Assembly (NCBI GenBank): GCA_000752035.1
Contig: CCFE01000024.1
Coordinates: forward strand, 62,001-126,000
DNA length: 64,000 nucleotides
Direction of reading: 5' to 3'
DNA from: Bacillus rubiinfantis
GTDB taxonomy: Bacteria; Bacillota; Bacilli; Bacillales; Cytobacillaceae
The notes beneath the pieces are model-generated. The model did not search any database and was not told the origin of the DNA. It worked only from the letters and a program-made list of their open reading frames with translations. The stretch's first letter is position 1; each line of letters starts with the position of its first letter. Position numbers and translations under genes: made by a program. This document shows, piece after piece, positions 26,312 to 37,463 of the stretch.

Positions 26312-27646
26312 TTAGTACATCGACATATACTGCTCACGTTCCCAAGGATGAACAACCGTTCGGAACATGTCCCACTCAATCTCTTTAGCATCGATAAACC
26401 GTTCAAAGATATGCGAGCCTAACCCTGAAACAATGACCTCATCTGATTTTAGTAAATCCAGGGCTTGTGCTAATGTAGCAGGAAGGTCAATAATCCCTTC
26501 AGCTAAACGCTCCTCTGGAGTCATCACATAAATATTGCGATCGACCGTTGGTGGTGGTGTTAGCTTATTTTTTATCCCGTCAAGACCTGCTTTTAAGAGT
26601 ACCGCCATGGCCAGATATGGGTTGGCAGAAGGGTCAACACTGCGGACCTCTATGCGGGTGCTGAGGCCGCGGGATGCTGGAATACGTACTAATGGTGAAC
26701 GATTCTGTGCAGACCAAGCCACGTAACACGGAGCTTCATAACCAGGAACCAAACGTTTATAGGAGTTTACTGTTGGGTTCGTAACTGCTGTAAAGTTTGG
26801 CGCATGCTTTAATATACCGGCTATAAATTGACGTGCAGTGTCACTCATCTGTAAATCACCGGATGGATCAAAAAAGGCATTTTCACCGTTCGTAAATAAT
26901 GAAAGATTCATATGCATTCCCGATCCCGCCACTCCAAATAATGGTTTTGGCATGAATGTTGCGTGTAGACCATGTTTGCGGGCAATTGTTTTTACGACAA
27001 GTTTAAATGTTTGAATATGGTCACAAGCCGTTAGGGCATCTGCATATTTAAAATCAATTTCATGTTGTCCCGGAGCTACTTCATGGTGTGACGCCTCAAT
27101 TTCAAATCCCATTTCCTCGAGTTCAAGAACGATATCGCGACGGCAATTCTCCCCTAGATCAGTTGGTGCGAAATCAAAGTATCCGCCTTTATCATTCAAT
27201 TCTAATGTTGGCTCACCTTTTTCATCTAACTTAAATAAAAAGAATTCTGGTTCTGGGCCTAAGTTGAAGTCAGTAAAACCCATCTCCTTCATTTCTTCGA
27301 GAACACGACGTAAGTTGTTTCGCGGGTCTCCAGCAAATGGAGTACCATCGGAATTATAAATATCACAGATTAAGCGAGCAACTTTTCCTTTTTCAGCAGT
27401 CCAAGGGAATACAACCCATGTATTTAAATCGGGATATAAATACATATCTGATTCTTCAATCCGAACAAATCCTTCAATGGATGAGCCGTCGAACATCATT
27501 TTATTGTCAAGTGCCTTTTCTAATTGACTAATTGGAATTTCAACATTCTTAATGGTGCCAAGGATATCAGTAAACTGCAGACGGATAAACTTTACATTTT
27601 CTTCATGGGCCATACGTATGATATCTTCTCGTGAAAACTTTGCCAT
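26312..27646 (-). CDS. glnA: Glutamine synthetase type I (alpha)
   Basis: 444 residues, the size of Bacillus glutamine synthetase. It joins ammonia and glutamate with ATP. Catalytic and metal-site motifs include [17 protein letters not shown] near 53-69, GPEPEFFLF near 130, the ATP-site [18 protein letters not shown] near 185, and NRSPLVRIP near 316. It lacks the C-terminal tyrosine adenylylation segment of the enterobacterial type, as expected for GS-I-alpha. Downstream of glnR in the same operon and controlled by GlnR boxes. Confidence 0.98.
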   Translation of the reverse strand: MAKFSREDIIRMAHEENVKFIRLQFTDILGTIKNVEIPISQLEKALDNKMMFDGSSIEGFVRIEESDMYLYPDLNTWVVFPWTAEKGKVARLICDIYNSDGTPFAGDPRNNLRRVLEEMKEMGFTDFNLGPEPEFFLFKLDEKGEPTLELNDKGGYFDFAPTDLGENCRRDIVLELEEMGFEIEASHHEVAPGQHEIDFKYADALTACDHIQTFKLVVKTIARKHGLHATFMPKPLFGVAGSGMHMNLSLFTNGENAFFDPSGDLQMSDTARQFIAGILKHAPNFTAVTNPTVNSYKRLVPGYEAPCYVAWSAQNRSPLVRIPASRGLSTRIEVRSVDPSANPYLAMAVLLKAGLDGIKNKLTPPPTVDRNIYVMTPEERLAEGIIDLPATLAQALDLLKSDEVIVSGLGSHIFERFIDAKEIEWDMFRTVVHPWEREQYMSMY

Positions 27647-27681
27647 TATTTGCTTCCTCCGTTACTGTTATTCATTTTTAA

Positions 27682-28083
27682 TTAGTGAAAAAATCTGGAT
27701 AAGTCACCTTGCCGTAATGAAGAGCGGTTCAATTTTCCCGCGTGCAGCAATTCATTGCGGAGATGCTTCCTTAGCTCTTCATCCGTTAACTCAGGCTTAG
27801 CCTTCTTTGCCTGCTGCTCTTGTTCCTCAGCGTGTTGCGCCTTTAGCAGGAATAGCTGTTTAATCCCTGCCATATTAACCCCTTGGTCAAGCAAATCTTT
27901 GATTTCTAATAGCCTATCAATGTCATTCAGACTGAAAAGCCTTCTATTCCCTTCTGTTCTTGCTGGAGAAATTAATTGGTGTTCTTCATAATAGCGGATT
28001 TGCCTTGCTGATAATTCTGTTAACTGCATCACAGTGCTAATAGGGAATAATGGCATTGATCGACGGATTTCACTTCCATTCAC
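27682..28083 (-). CDS. glnR: GlnR, MerR-family repressor of glutamine synthetase
   Basis: 133 residues. The N-terminal MerR-type winged helix has [25 protein letters not shown] (about 20-44). The C-terminal end [11 protein letters not shown] is the conserved tail that senses feedback-inhibited glutamine synthetase. GlnR represses its own operon when nitrogen is plentiful. The start is GTG at 28083, 8 nt after AAAGGGG. It lies 35 nt before glnA. Confidence 0.96.
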   Translation of the reverse strand: MNGSEIRRSMPLFPISTVMQLTELSARQIRYYEEHQLISPARTEGNRRLFSLNDIDRLLEIKDLLDQGVNMAGIKQLFLLKAQHAEEQEQQAKKAKPELTDEELRKHLRNELLHAGKLNRSSLRQGDLSRFFH

Positions 28084-28140
28084 CTTAATTTCCCCTTTCT
28101 TGCAATTTTATCCCGCCTGGAAGTTTCACTTTATATTGGT

Positions 28141-28191
28141 ATTATATTTTCCGTTAACAATCCTGTCAATACCATGTTAGAAAACCTCACA
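28141..28191 (-). promoter_or_regulatory. glnRA promoter with two GlnR/TnrA sites
   Basis: TTGACA (28169-28164) and TATAAT (28146-28141) are perfect and 17 nt apart. A perfect GlnR/TnrA site (TGTNA-N7-TNACA) is at 28175-28191, directly upstream of the -35. A weaker one with two mismatches overlaps the -35 and spacer at 28152-28168. Two sites per promoter is the arrangement known from B. subtilis glnRA. Confidence 0.88.
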
Positions 28192-28241
28192 TGAATATTT
28201 ATTAAAAAGAACAGCTAATAGAATAGCTGCTCTCTTCGAAC

Positions 28242-29513
28242 CTAAACAAGTTCAATTAATTGTTTTTCAAGTAAATGTTCGATGGCAAGGCAAACGGCCA
28301 GCTTTACATGTTCATAGGTCAGACCTCCCTGTATATAGGCAACATATGGTGGACGAATGGGGCCATCAGCGGTTAACTCTATGCTTGCCCCTTGAATAAA
28401 GGTTCCTGCTGCCATGATTACGTCATCCTCATATCCAGGCATATAACTTGGCTGTGGGGTTACATATGAATTAATCGGCGAAGCAAATTGAATCGCCTGG
28501 CAAAATGCAATCATCTTCTCCTGATCATCAAATTGCACTGATTGAATAAGGTCTGTCCGTTCAGCATCCCAGCGTGGTGAAGAATTCATACCTAATTTTT
28601 CAAGCAGAGCAGCCGTAAACACTGCACCCTTTAAAGCTTGCCCGACCACATGCGGGGCCAAAAAGAAGCCTTGATACATTTCTTGAAGACTGTATAAAGA
28701 TGCCCCTGCTTCTGCACCAATTCCTGGAGAGGTCAAACGATAAGAGCAAGCCTCCACCCATCGCTTTTTACCAACGATATAGCCGCCTGTTTTAACGATT
28801 CCACCGCCCGGATTTTTAATCAGCGACCCAGCCATTAAATCTGCACCAACATGGCATGGTTCTAGTTCTTCCACAAATTCGCCATAACAATTATCAACAA
28901 AAACAACGATATCCTGTTTTATTTCCTTAACATAGGAAATCATTTCTTGTATCTCTGCTACAGTAAAGGATGGTCTTGTTGCATAGCCTTTCGAACGCTG
29001 GATACCAATCATCTTCGTTTTAGAAGAGATTTTTTGAGAGACTGCTTCCCAATCAATCTTCCCATCCACCGTTAAAGAGACACTATTATACGTAATACCA
29101 AATTCCTTTAGCGACCCTACCCCGTTTCCGCGGATTCCGACAATCTCTTCAAGCGTATCATAAGGTTTGCCGGTAATATACAATAGCTCATCACCCGGAC
29201 GCAAGACACCGAATAAAGCGATTGAAATTGCATGGGTTCCCGATATAATTTGCGGTCGGACTAGCCCTGCTTCTCCGCCAAATGTAACAGCGTAGATTGA
29301 TTCTAGCGTATCCCGGCCGATATCGTCATAGCCATATCCTGTCGATGGGATAAAATGAGTATCTGCAACCCGATGCTTTTGGAAGCTTTGTAAAACGCGA
29401 AATTGATTTTTTTCTACAATGTCATCAATTTTCTTATGAACTTCTGCAATTTGCAGCTCAACCTCGTTCACTAAAGGCTGAAGTTTTTCCCCATTTTTTA
29501 ATTGTTGAAACAT
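28242..29513 (-). CDS. ynbB: YnbB, PLP-dependent methionine gamma-lyase-like protein
   Basis: 423 residues of the aluminum-resistance/Cys-Met metabolism PLP family. The PLP-binding lysine is in SLIKNPGGGIVKTGGY near residue 235; PSTGYGYDDIGRDTLE near 56 is the conserved substrate-loop region. The reaction is not established; the family is annotated from fold-type-I similarity. It lies between hflX and glnRA as in B. subtilis and is probably cotranscribed with hflX (15-nt gap). Confidence 0.9.
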   Translation of the reverse strand: MFQQLKNGEKLQPLVNEVELQIAEVHKKIDDIVEKNQFRVLQSFQKHRVADTHFIPSTGYGYDDIGRDTLESIYAVTFGGEAGLVRPQIISGTHAISIALFGVLRPGDELLYITGKPYDTLEEIVGIRGNGVGSLKEFGITYNSVSLTVDGKIDWEAVSQKISSKTKMIGIQRSKGYATRPSFTVAEIQEMISYVKEIKQDIVVFVDNCYGEFVEELEPCHVGADLMAGSLIKNPGGGIVKTGGYIVGKKRWVEACSYRLTSPGIGAEAGASLYSLQEMYQGFFLAPHVVGQALKGAVFTAALLEKLGMNSSPRWDAERTDLIQSVQFDDQEKMIAFCQAIQFASPINSYVTPQPSYMPGYEDDVIMAAGTFIQGASIELTADGPIRPPYVAYIQGGLTYEHVKLAVCLAIEHLLEKQLIELV

Positions 29514-29528
29514 GCTGTCATTCTCTCC

Positions 29529-30785
29529 TTAACGTTTATATCTCTTTAATAATCCTGTAACTGTGTGATTCCTCAAGGCATAGCCTTTGCAATGGTAATC
29601 TTGGTTACTTTCTTCAAAACGCAATTCTCTTAAGATCGTCTCATTCTTTAACTGCGATAGCAATTTTCCTTCCGTCGATGGAATATAAACATCATATAGT
29701 TCCATGAATTCCATCATTATTTGTTCTATTTTTACTTTCAGTTGTTGACGATTGGTCTCGTCAAAAGCACTGATTTGGATTGCAGTTCCGGCAGAAGTCG
29801 GAACAAAATCAGGATGTCGAATATCTCGTTTATTATACACTGTTAATTGAGGGATATTATTCACTTCAAGTTCTTCAAGAAGTTTACCAACTGTTTTTTC
29901 ATGCTGAAAATAATCAGGGTTAGACATATCAACAACATGCAAAATCAAATCTGCTTCTTTAACTTCTTCTAGGGTTGACCGGAATGCAGCAATCAACGTT
30001 GTCGGCAAATCTTGGATAAAACCAACTGTATCGGTTATCAAGGCATGGAAACCGCTAGGTAATATTAATTTCCGCGTCATTGGATCTAGAGTCGCAAACA
30101 ACTGATTTTCTTCATAAGATTCTGCCTCTGACAAACGGTTAAATAGCGTTGATTTACCCGCATTTGTATAGCCGACAATCGCGATTTGAAACGTTTTATT
30201 TTTCTTGCGGCGTTCACGATATCTTTCCCGATGTTGAACAACTACGGCAAGCTGTTCCTTAATATCATCTATTCGGCGGCGGATATGACGACGGTCAGAT
30301 TCGAGCTTTGTTTCCCCTGGTCCCCTTGTCCCAATTCCGCCTCCAAGCCGTGATAACTCAATTCCTTGTCCAGCAAGTCTTGGTAATATGTATTGAAGCT
30401 GTGCTAATTCAACCTGGAGCTTTCCTTCCTTTGACCGTGCCCGTTGTGCAAAAATATCCAAAATCAGCTGTGTGCGATCAATAATTCTGGCATCAATCTC
30501 GGCAGCGAGATTACGCTTTTGACTAGGCGATAGCTCATCATTAAAGATAACGATATCAGCATCAAGTTCGGCAGCTAACGCCTTTAGTTCGGAAACCTTT
30601 CCTTTACCAACATATGTTGCAGGGTGGGGCTGATCCCGTTTTTGTGAAACTGAAGCAATTACCTCCCCTTGTGCAGTTTCAGTTAAAGAAGCCAGTTCCT
30701 CCATTGAATAATTAAAACGTGAATCATCATCCGAAGTTTGACAACCTACAAGAACAGCTTTTTCCTTTTCGGTTTTTTGCTCCAA
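29529..30785 (-). CDS. hflX: HflX, ribosome-associated GTPase
   Basis: 418 residues. An N-terminal glycine-rich HflX domain ([18 protein letters not shown] ... [14 protein letters not shown]) is followed by a G domain with [12 protein letters not shown] near residue 207, [10 protein letters not shown] near 250 and NKRD near 312. HflX splits stalled 70S ribosomes under heat or antibiotic stress. Corresponds to ynbA of B. subtilis. It is the first gene of the pair hflX-ynbB. Confidence 0.95.
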   Translation of the reverse strand: MEQKTEKEKAVLVGCQTSDDDSRFNYSMEELASLTETAQGEVIASVSQKRDQPHPATYVGKGKVSELKALAAELDADIVIFNDELSPSQKRNLAAEIDARIIDRTQLILDIFAQRARSKEGKLQVELAQLQYILPRLAGQGIELSRLGGGIGTRGPGETKLESDRRHIRRRIDDIKEQLAVVVQHRERYRERRKKNKTFQIAIVGYTNAGKSTLFNRLSEAESYEENQLFATLDPMTRKLILPSGFHALITDTVGFIQDLPTTLIAAFRSTLEEVKEADLILHVVDMSNPDYFQHEKTVGKLLEELEVNNIPQLTVYNKRDIRHPDFVPTSAGTAIQISAFDETNRQQLKVKIEQIMMEFMELYDVYIPSTEGKLLSQLKNETILRELRFEESNQDYHCKGYALRNHTVTGLLKRYKR

Positions 30786-30966
30786 ACATATCCTTCCTTT
30801 CCAAATGTTCTATATTATATCTTATCAAAAAAGCATAAGATACACTAATCGCGGTGAAAAAATTGGGGGGTTGTAATTTTCTTTATCAGTGGTAGAATCT
30901 TATATGTTTGTTGTTATAGTTACCAGCTTATTAGTTATTTACCTCAACAAGATTAAGGAGTATCAT

Positions 30967-31617
30967 ATGACAATGACGTGGGAAGTTTTAAATATAATTG
31001 GTACGATTGCTTTTGCGATTAGCGGTGCGATTGTGGCGATGGAAGAAGAATATGATATTTTAGGAGTTTATATTTTAGGGATTGTAACCGCTTTTGGTGG
31101 CGGGGCAGTTCGAAACCTGCTTATCGGGGTGCCTGTTTCAGCGCTTTGGGACCAGAGCTTATTTTTTCATATTTCCTTATTTTCTATGACGGTGGTTTTT
31201 CTCTTTCCAACTAGTATGTTAAAACAGTGGGATCGCTTTGGTAATCTGACTGATGCAATTGGATTGTCGGCATTTGCAATCCAAGGGGCAATTTATGCCT
31301 CAAATATGAATCATCCGCTCAGTGCTGTCATCGTCGCAGCAGTCCTAACTGGAAGTGGTGGGGGAATTATTCGTGATGTCTTGGCTGGCAGAAAACCAAT
31401 TGTTTTGCGTGCCGAAATTTATGCTGTATGGGCTATCTTAGCTGGCCTGATAATTGGCCTAAAACTCGCAACCAATACTTGGGAACTCTATGCTTTATTT
31501 ACGATAATTACGGTTTTACGGGTACTTTCTTATACCTATAATTGGAAACTCCCTACCAAAGGAATTAAGCAAAAAAAACATCATACTTTATATGAAAAAA
31601 AACGACAGGCTATGTAG
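30967..31617 (+). CDS. TRIC-type cation channel family membrane protein (UPF0126)
   Basis: 216 residues with about seven membrane helices and two copies of a glycine-rich repeat: ISGAIVAMEEEYDILGV ... GGGAVRNLLIG and IQGAIYAS ... GSGGGIIRDVLAG. This doubled unit is the hallmark of prokaryotic TRIC channels, which conduct potassium or other monovalent cations. I chose the ATG at 30967, with AAGGAG 6 nt upstream; the frame opens earlier at 30889 but has no ribosome site. It is divergent from hflX. Confidence 0.9.
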   Translation: MTMTWEVLNIIGTIAFAISGAIVAMEEEYDILGVYILGIVTAFGGGAVRNLLIGVPVSALWDQSLFFHISLFSMTVVFLFPTSMLKQWDRFGNLTDAIGLSAFAIQGAIYASNMNHPLSAVIVAAVLTGSGGGIIRDVLAGRKPIVLRAEIYAVWAILAGLIIGLKLATNTWELYALFTIITVLRVLSYTYNWKLPTKGIKQKKHHTLYEKKRQAM

Positions 31618-31633
31618 ATCTGTCGTTTTTTTT
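31595..31633 (+). terminator. Bidirectional terminator between the TRIC gene and spoVK
   Basis: ACGACAG (31602-31608) pairs with CTGTCGT (31620-31626) with A-runs on the left and T-runs on the right, so it works on both strands. The plus-strand stop codon lies in its loop. Confidence 0.85.
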
Positions 31634-31637
31634 CTTC

Positions 31638-32588
31638 TTAACTATCCTCCTCAAATACAAGATCATTACTCCTAATTGTGATAAGTTCATGACGGTCGTA
31701 GCTATTATGCATCAATAGCCGCATCGCTTGTGCACGAATCGACTTTTCGATGATATTGCGAACATAACGACCATTGGAAAAACTATTTGGACTCAATACC
31801 GATTTTACCCAAATCAGATGATCTTTAATTTTCTTTTCCGCCTCATGACTTAACGAATACTCCCTTTCGATGAGCATCCTCGCACAAATCTCCATTAGTT
31901 GTTCAATACTATAATCGGGAAAATCAATAACGAGAGGAAATCGCGAATGAAGCCCAGGATTCAATGATAAAAAATAATCCATTTCACGAGAATATCCAGC
32001 TAGGATAAGAATAAACTCATGCTGTTTATCTTCCATATGCTTCACAAGTGTATCAATTGCTTCCTTGCCAAAATCTTTCTCCCCACCGCGTCCCAAAGAA
32101 TAGGCTTCATCAATAAATAGGATTCCACCTTGTGCTTTTTTAATCAAGTCTCGCGTCTTTTGTGCAGTATGACCAATATATTCACCAACAAGGTCTGCAC
32201 GCTCTGCCTCGATAAGATGACCTTTTGATAAAACATTCATTTTTTGAAACAACTTTCCAATCAGCCTGGCTACAGTTGTTTTTCCTGTCCCGGGATTTCC
32301 TTTAAACATCATATGAAGCGCCTGTTTTTTTGCTTTTAGCCCCATTTCCTCACGTTTTTTATTCACATAAATCCATGCATAAATTTCTTTTATCATTCGT
32401 TTCATTTCTTCCATACCGACCAAACCCTCCAGCTCTTCCTCAATTTCCTTTAAAGCTGAATGCTCTGGAGGAATAACCTTTGGAGCAACTTGAAAGTCAG
32501 GTAATTCTTTCGTAAGTGATTTGCGTTTTTGGGAATTGAGAACAACCTTAATTTGACTATTGCTTTTCAGTCTAAATGGTTGATCCAA
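31638..32588 (-). CDS. spoVK: Stage V sporulation protein K, AAA+ ATPase
   Basis: 316 residues. A CbbX-type AAA+ module has Walker A GNPGTGKTTVARLIG near residue 100, Walker B GGILFIDEAYSL near 160, and sensor residues in LNPGLHSRFP near 220. SpoVK is made in the mother cell and is needed for spore maturation. The TTG at 32588 is preferred because AGAGG lies 8 nt upstream; a GTG nine bases earlier overlaps that site. Adjacent to hfq-miaA as in related genomes. Confidence 0.93.
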   Translation of the reverse strand: MDQPFRLKSNSQIKVVLNSQKRKSLTKELPDFQVAPKVIPPEHSALKEIEEELEGLVGMEEMKRMIKEIYAWIYVNKKREEMGLKAKKQALHMMFKGNPGTGKTTVARLIGKLFQKMNVLSKGHLIEAERADLVGEYIGHTAQKTRDLIKKAQGGILFIDEAYSLGRGGEKDFGKEAIDTLVKHMEDKQHEFILILAGYSREMDYFLSLNPGLHSRFPLVIDFPDYSIEQLMEICARMLIEREYSLSHEAEKKIKDHLIWVKSVLSPNSFSNGRYVRNIIEKSIRAQAMRLLMHNSYDRHELITIRSNDLVFEEDS

Positions 32589-32786
32589 AGCTTTCACCTC
32601 TCAATCTGCGAACAACATGCGTAAGTACCCACAATTCCTTCATTTTATGTATATTCACAGTCCAGAGAAATCATTATAACTATGTACATAATTGAGGAAC
32701 TCACCAATTTAGCGAGTCTTAGAACAATCCTTGAACGATGCAATTTCTTAGTAAAGATCTTTTTTAAAAAAACTTTACTTTACCAA

Positions 32787-32810
32787 CAAAAAAAAGCCCA
32801 AAATCTGGGC
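32787..32810 (-). terminator. Terminator behind hfq
   Basis: GCCCA and TGGGC, extended by A-T pairs (32796-32810), followed by nine T on the minus strand, about 20 nt after the hfq stop. Confidence 0.8.
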
Positions 32811-32828
32811 CCTGGTTATCGTTCATAC

Positions 32829-33059
32829 TTATTGCTGCTCTAATTCTAACTGGACATTTCTTTGTGGCGCAAATGTTGAAATCGCATGTTTAAATACTAA
32901 TTGCTGCTTTCCTTCCGTTTCAAACAGTACTGTAAAATTATCAAATCCCTTTATTTGCCCACGCAGTTGGAATCCATTTAACAAGAAAACCGTTACAGGG
33001 ATGTTATCTCTCCGACATTGATTTAGAAATTGATCTTGAATATTAATAGTTGTTTTCAT
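32829..33059 (-). CDS. hfq: RNA chaperone Hfq
   Basis: 76 residues with the Sm1 motif ([21 protein letters not shown]) and the Sm2 motif [10 protein letters not shown], which here replaces the enterobacterial YKHA. It forms hexamers that bind AU-rich RNA. It lies 28 nt behind miaA on the same strand, the usual arrangement. Confidence 0.97.
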   Translation of the reverse strand: MKTTINIQDQFLNQCRRDNIPVTVFLLNGFQLRGQIKGFDNFTVLFETEGKQQLVFKHAISTFAPQRNVQLELEQQ

Positions 33060-33087
33060 TTTTATAGATCCTCCTCTTTTATCTCTA

Positions 33088-34053
33088 CTAATATGTATTC
33101 GATTTTACTCCAAGCTTTCCTTCAACATATTGTGAAATTTCCTCTTCTTTTTTTGACAAATCATTGACATTTGTCATATCAAACCATTTTACTTCCATTT
33201 TGTTACGAAACCATGTTAATTGTCTCTTTGCATAGCGACGTGAATTTTGTTTTAATTTTTCGATGGCCTCTTCGAGCGTAACCTCCCCATCTAAGTACTG
33301 ATATATTTCTTTATAACCGATTGCCTGAATGGACTGACCATCCCTTAACCCACGTTGGTGAAGCTGTTTGACTTCTTCTAGTAACCCTTCTGCCAACATT
33401 AAATCCACTCGGTAATTTATTCGGTTATATAGCTGTTCACGTTCCATGGTTAAACCAATTATCGCCGTATTGTATAAGGAGTGACTCTGCGCCGTATCGG
33501 TAAACTCATTTCTTGTTTTACCAGTGGAATAATAAATTTCAAGTGCACGAATAACTCGTTTAAGATTATTAGGGTGAATCTCTGAGGCACTCGAAGGATC
33601 AACCCTCATTAATTCCTGATGCAAAACCTCAGGCCCCAGCTCTCTAGCTCTTTGTTCAAGCAGTATTCGTAATGGTGGATTACTGACAACATCAGAAAAT
33701 TGATAATTATAGATAACTGATTGAATGTATAAACCAGTACCCCCAACAATAATGGGTAACTTCCCTTTGCTAGCAATGTCTGAAATCTTACTGCGAACTA
33801 ACTGCTGAAATTCTGCAACGGAAAACCTCTCATCTGGATCTTTAATATCAATCAAATGATGAGGGATACCCTCCATTTCGGCTGTTTTGATCTTAGCTGT
33901 GCCAATATCCATTCCCCGATAGATTTGCATCGAGTCACCGCTGATAATTTCTCCATTAAATCGTTTAGCCATTTGGATGCTCAACTTAGTTTTTCCAACT
34001 GCAGTTGGTCCAATGATGACAAGTAATTTCTGATTAGATTCCAAAACTTTCAC
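33088..34053 (-). CDS. miaA: tRNA dimethylallyltransferase MiaA
   Basis: 321 residues. P-loop [15 protein letters not shown] at about 14-28, then [17 protein letters not shown] and the tRNA-binding [12 protein letters not shown]. It attaches a dimethylallyl group to A37 of tRNAs that read UNN codons; MiaB, also in this window, then adds the methylthio group. Confidence 0.97.
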   Translation of the reverse strand: MKVLESNQKLLVIIGPTAVGKTKLSIQMAKRFNGEIISGDSMQIYRGMDIGTAKIKTAEMEGIPHHLIDIKDPDERFSVAEFQQLVRSKISDIASKGKLPIIVGGTGLYIQSVIYNYQFSDVVSNPPLRILLEQRARELGPEVLHQELMRVDPSSASEIHPNNLKRVIRALEIYYSTGKTRNEFTDTAQSHSLYNTAIIGLTMEREQLYNRINYRVDLMLAEGLLEEVKQLHQRGLRDGQSIQAIGYKEIYQYLDGEVTLEEAIEKLKQNSRRYAKRQLTWFRNKMEVKWFDMTNVNDLSKKEEEISQYVEGKLGVKSNTY

Positions 34054-34372
34054 ACTGCCTCTTTTTTACATTTTTAAAGAAAAAATTCTTTCCGTCTCTA
34101 TCGTACCATAAATTAAAAAAGCAGTTGAACATCAAATAAGTATCTCCAAATCTTTTTATTCTATGCAAGAATAAGCGTATTTTAATTTTTTTTACACAAG
34201 TGAGGATAGGAATTTTTTTCTTGATTGTTTACAAATCGTTAACGTTTCATTTACAAACGACAATCTACCCCCAAAATCGTGATAAGCTATCTCGTATGTT
34301 ATTTCGTATATAGTAAGAAATATGTCGGTTCGGCATATATATTATAAAAATTTACAGAAATAAGGTGAAATT
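34054..34372 (+). promoter_or_regulatory. mreBH upstream region with a SigI-like promoter candidate
   Basis: About 320 bases without a gene. ACCCCC at 34267-34272 and CGTA at 34293-34296, spacer 20 nt, resemble the SigI elements (ACCCCC and CGAA/CGTA) that drive heat-induced mreBH in B. subtilis; the spacer seems long. AAGGTG lies just before the start codon. Confidence 0.4.
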
Positions 34373-35380
34373 ATGTTTTCAACTTTTGATATTGGAATCG
34401 ATTTAGGTACAGCTAATGTGTTAATTTACAATAAAAATAAGGGGATTGTTCTCAATGAACCCTCGGTAGTGGCCATTGATACAACAGCAAACAAAATTGT
34501 TGCTGTTGGCCTTGAAGCTAAAGAGATGGTTGGAAAGACACCAGAAAAGATTGCCGCCATTCGCCCTTTAAAAGATGGCGTTATTGCCGACTTTCAAGTC
34601 ACAACCGACATGCTCAAAATGATGCTGAAAAAAGCCGCCAAAAAAATTGGTATCGGTTTTCGCAAGCCGAATGTAGTCGTCTGTTCACCATCTGGTTCAA
34701 CTAGTGTTGAAAAAAGAGCGATACAGGATGCGGTAAGAAACGCGGGTGCCAAAAAAATTATCGTCATTGAGGAACCGGTCGTTGCTGCTATCGGTGCAGG
34801 ATTGCCAGTAGACGAACCTGTTGCCAATGTAGTAGTCGATATCGGCGGGGGGAATTCGGAAGTAGCGATTATCTCATATGGCGGTGTTGTTGCCTTCCAT
34901 TCGATAAAGATTGGTGGGGACCGACTGGATGATGACATTATCCAATATGTACGGAAAACTTACAATGTCGCTATTGGTGAGAGGACAGCAGAAAGAATTA
35001 AAATGGAAATTGGTTATGCCCCAATCGATCATGACGAGATTCATATGGATGTGCGCGGGCGCGACCTTGTCACTGGACTTCCCAATACCGTCACTCTATC
35101 ATCCTATGAAATTCGCGGTGCCATGAAGGAAGCGTTACTGCATATTCTTGAGGCAGTCCGGTCCACTTTAGAAGACTGTCCTGCAGAACTTAGCGGTGAT
35201 ATTGTCGATCGCGGTGTCATCTTAACCGGAGGCGGGGCACTATTAAACGGAATTAGAGAATGGCTCAATAAAGAAATTGTCGTTCCTGTTGAGGTTGCCG
35301 AACAACCACTAGAATCGGTTGCCCTTGGGACTGGAACAGCCTTGAAATATGTTAGTAAGCTTACGGTTGAGGCGAAATAG
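34373..35380 (+). CDS. mreBH: Rod-shape protein MreBH
   Basis: 335-residue bacterial actin homologue. Phosphate-1 loop [19 protein letters not shown] at 7-25, phosphate-2 [11 protein letters not shown] near 160 and the adenosine motif [11 protein letters not shown] near 285 are present. The N-terminus, with [14 protein letters not shown] and FRKPNVVVC, is closer to MreBH than to MreB or Mbl as I know these sequences. MreBH polymers direct lateral wall synthesis and the LytE hydrolase. It is the only plus-strand gene between hfq-miaA and mutL. Confidence 0.9.
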   Translation: MFSTFDIGIDLGTANVLIYNKNKGIVLNEPSVVAIDTTANKIVAVGLEAKEMVGKTPEKIAAIRPLKDGVIADFQVTTDMLKMMLKKAAKKIGIGFRKPNVVVCSPSGSTSVEKRAIQDAVRNAGAKKIIVIEEPVVAAIGAGLPVDEPVANVVVDIGGGNSEVAIISYGGVVAFHSIKIGGDRLDDDIIQYVRKTYNVAIGERTAERIKMEIGYAPIDHDEIHMDVRGRDLVTGLPNTVTLSSYEIRGAMKEALLHILEAVRSTLEDCPAELSGDIVDRGVILTGGGALLNGIREWLNKEIVVPVEVAEQPLESVALGTGTALKYVSKLTVEAK

Positions 35381-35415
35381 ATTTAGAGCTAATAAAATAG
35401 CTTAATAGCACGAGA

Positions 35416-35441
35416 AGCCCCCTGCCTTGAAGGAGGGGGCT
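35416..35441 (+). terminator. GC-rich hairpin behind mreBH
   Basis: AGCCCCCT (35416-35423) pairs with AGGGGGCT (35434-35441). The following AAGCTCTTTT is only a weak T-run, so termination is likely but not certain. Confidence 0.55.
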
Positions 35442-35525
35442 AAGCTCTTTTAGCGAATACAAGCATATCCAGCTTTATCGTGGTCCATACTCGGATTTTC
35501 AGACTTTACACCCTTAATCCAAGAA

Positions 35526-37442
35526 TCACATCACCCGTTTAAACATCTTTTCCATTTCATAGATTGAGTAGTGCACGATGATTGGCCTTCCGTGAGGACA
35601 TGTAAATGGGTCTGAAGCCTTCCGTAAATCATCAAGCAGTGCTTGGATTTCATCATTACGCAAGTGACGGTTTGCTTTAATTGATGCCTTACAGCTCATC
35701 ATAATAGCTGCTTCCTCACGCAGCTTTTTGATATCAACTTTCTTCATCGCTAATAGCTGCTCAATCATTTCTTCAATAATTTCCTTTTCCTGTCCTTTAG
35801 GAAACCACTGTGGATGGGAGCGGATAATAAAACTGTTTAAACCAAATTCCTCAAGAAAAACCCCTACCTTTTCCAGTTCCTCACGATACTCAGTAATTTT
35901 AATATATTCGTCAGGTGAATACTCAAATGTCAAAGGTACTAGCAATTCTTGCAATTCAGCCGCTACCATTCCAACCTTTTCACGAAAGTACTCATATTTC
36001 AAACGCTCTTGGGCCGCATGCTGGTCGATAATGTATAATCCATTTTCATTTTGTGCGAAGATATAGGTTCCGTGCATTTGGCCAATAGGATACATCCGCG
36101 GAACACGACTTTCATTTTGTTCTGGCACTGGGGCTTGGCTAGCGATAGGCTTCTCATAAATTTGTTCCGCAATAGAGTATTCAGTAGGAACTACTTCACT
36201 TCCATTAGTATCTAGCGGAAATTGCTCATCTATATATTTTTGGTTTTGCTGAGACGGCAAACTATCTGTCACTTCAACCATTCTGCTATCTATAGGTTTT
36301 TCAGTGGCTCGATTTTCCTTTTCTGGCCATGATGATGCCAATTTCTTTTTTTCCTCGACAGCTTCAGGCGTTACTGTCCCTTCATTCAAATCAAGAACTG
36401 TCTGTTCTGATTGCTCTGTTTGTTTTTTTATCGAAGAATAAGAAGTCGGAATTAGTACTTTCGATTTAAACACCGTTTTAATCGCAGTAGTTACTAGCTC
36501 ATTTAATTCCGTTTCTTTACTCATGCGCACTTCCATTTTCGACGGATGGACATTTACATCAACAAGTAACGGGTCCATCTCTATATTCATGAGTGCGATG
36601 GGATAACGGCCAATTGGTAATAGAGTGTGATATCCCTCTTGAATTGCTTTTACTAGCGGATAGTTTTTAATAAAACGCCCATTAATCATGGTAGAAATAT
36701 AATTTCGCGATGCTCTGGTTACTTCCGGCATCGAGACATAGCCGTTTATTTTATAATCAAGTGATTGTGCCGAAACCGGGACAAGCTGTTTAGCAATGGT
36801 CATTCCATAAATAGCAGCAAGTACCTGACGGACATCACCGCTACCATTTGTCTGTAGCAGTTTTCGTTCATTATGAATTAAGCGAAAAGCAACCTCAGGA
36901 TGTGCGAGGGAAAGCCGGTTTACAACATCGGTAATATTACCAAGTTCGGTATGAATCGTCTTCATATATTTTAGCCGTGCCGGTGTATTGTAAAATAAAT
37001 CGGTAATGATAATATCGGTTCCGCGCCTACTAGATGATTTTTCAAAGGTTACCACTTTCCCGCCTTCAATAACAACAAGATTGCCGGCCCCTTCACCTGT
37101 TGATGTCCTCATCTCCAGCCTTGAGACAGAAGCAATACTCGGCAAAGCCTCGCCTCTAAATCCGAGCGTGCGAATGCGAAATAAATCATTTTCATCCTTA
37201 ATTTTACTCGTGGCATGGCGTTCGAAGGCTAGTAGGACATCTTCTTCTTCAATACCCACTCCATTATCGATAATCCGAATTTTAGCAAGTCCTGCTTCCT
37301 CGACTTCAATTTCAATTACCGTACTGCCTGCATCTATTGAATTTTCAACAAGCTCTTTAACCACCGAGGCGGGGCGTTCGACTACTTCCCCTGCCGCAAT
37401 TTTATTTGAGAGGGCATCATCTAATTGAATAATTTTTCCCAT
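35526..37442 (-). CDS. mutL: DNA mismatch repair protein MutL
   Basis: 638 residues. GHKL ATPase motifs are at the N-terminus ([33 protein letters not shown]). The C-terminal domain carries the endonuclease metal motif [12 protein letters not shown] near residue 470 and CPHGRPI near 620. This shows an active MutL nuclease, as in bacteria without MutH. It lies 21 nt behind mutS in one operon. Confidence 0.97.
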   Translation of the reverse strand: MGKIIQLDDALSNKIAAGEVVERPASVVKELVENSIDAGSTVIEIEVEEAGLAKIRIIDNGVGIEEEDVLLAFERHATSKIKDENDLFRIRTLGFRGEALPSIASVSRLEMRTSTGEGAGNLVVIEGGKVVTFEKSSSRRGTDIIITDLFYNTPARLKYMKTIHTELGNITDVVNRLSLAHPEVAFRLIHNERKLLQTNGSGDVRQVLAAIYGMTIAKQLVPVSAQSLDYKINGYVSMPEVTRASRNYISTMINGRFIKNYPLVKAIQEGYHTLLPIGRYPIALMNIEMDPLLVDVNVHPSKMEVRMSKETELNELVTTAIKTVFKSKVLIPTSYSSIKKQTEQSEQTVLDLNEGTVTPEAVEEKKKLASSWPEKENRATEKPIDSRMVEVTDSLPSQQNQKYIDEQFPLDTNGSEVVPTEYSIAEQIYEKPIASQAPVPEQNESRVPRMYPIGQMHGTYIFAQNENGLYIIDQHAAQERLKYEYFREKVGMVAAELQELLVPLTFEYSPDEYIKITEYREELEKVGVFLEEFGLNSFIIRSHPQWFPKGQEKEIIEEMIEQLLAMKKVDIKKLREEAAIMMSCKASIKANRHLRNDEIQALLDDLRKASDPFTCPHGRPIIVHYSIYEMEKMFKRVM

Positions 37443-37463
37443 ATTCCCGCCTCCTATCTTGTT

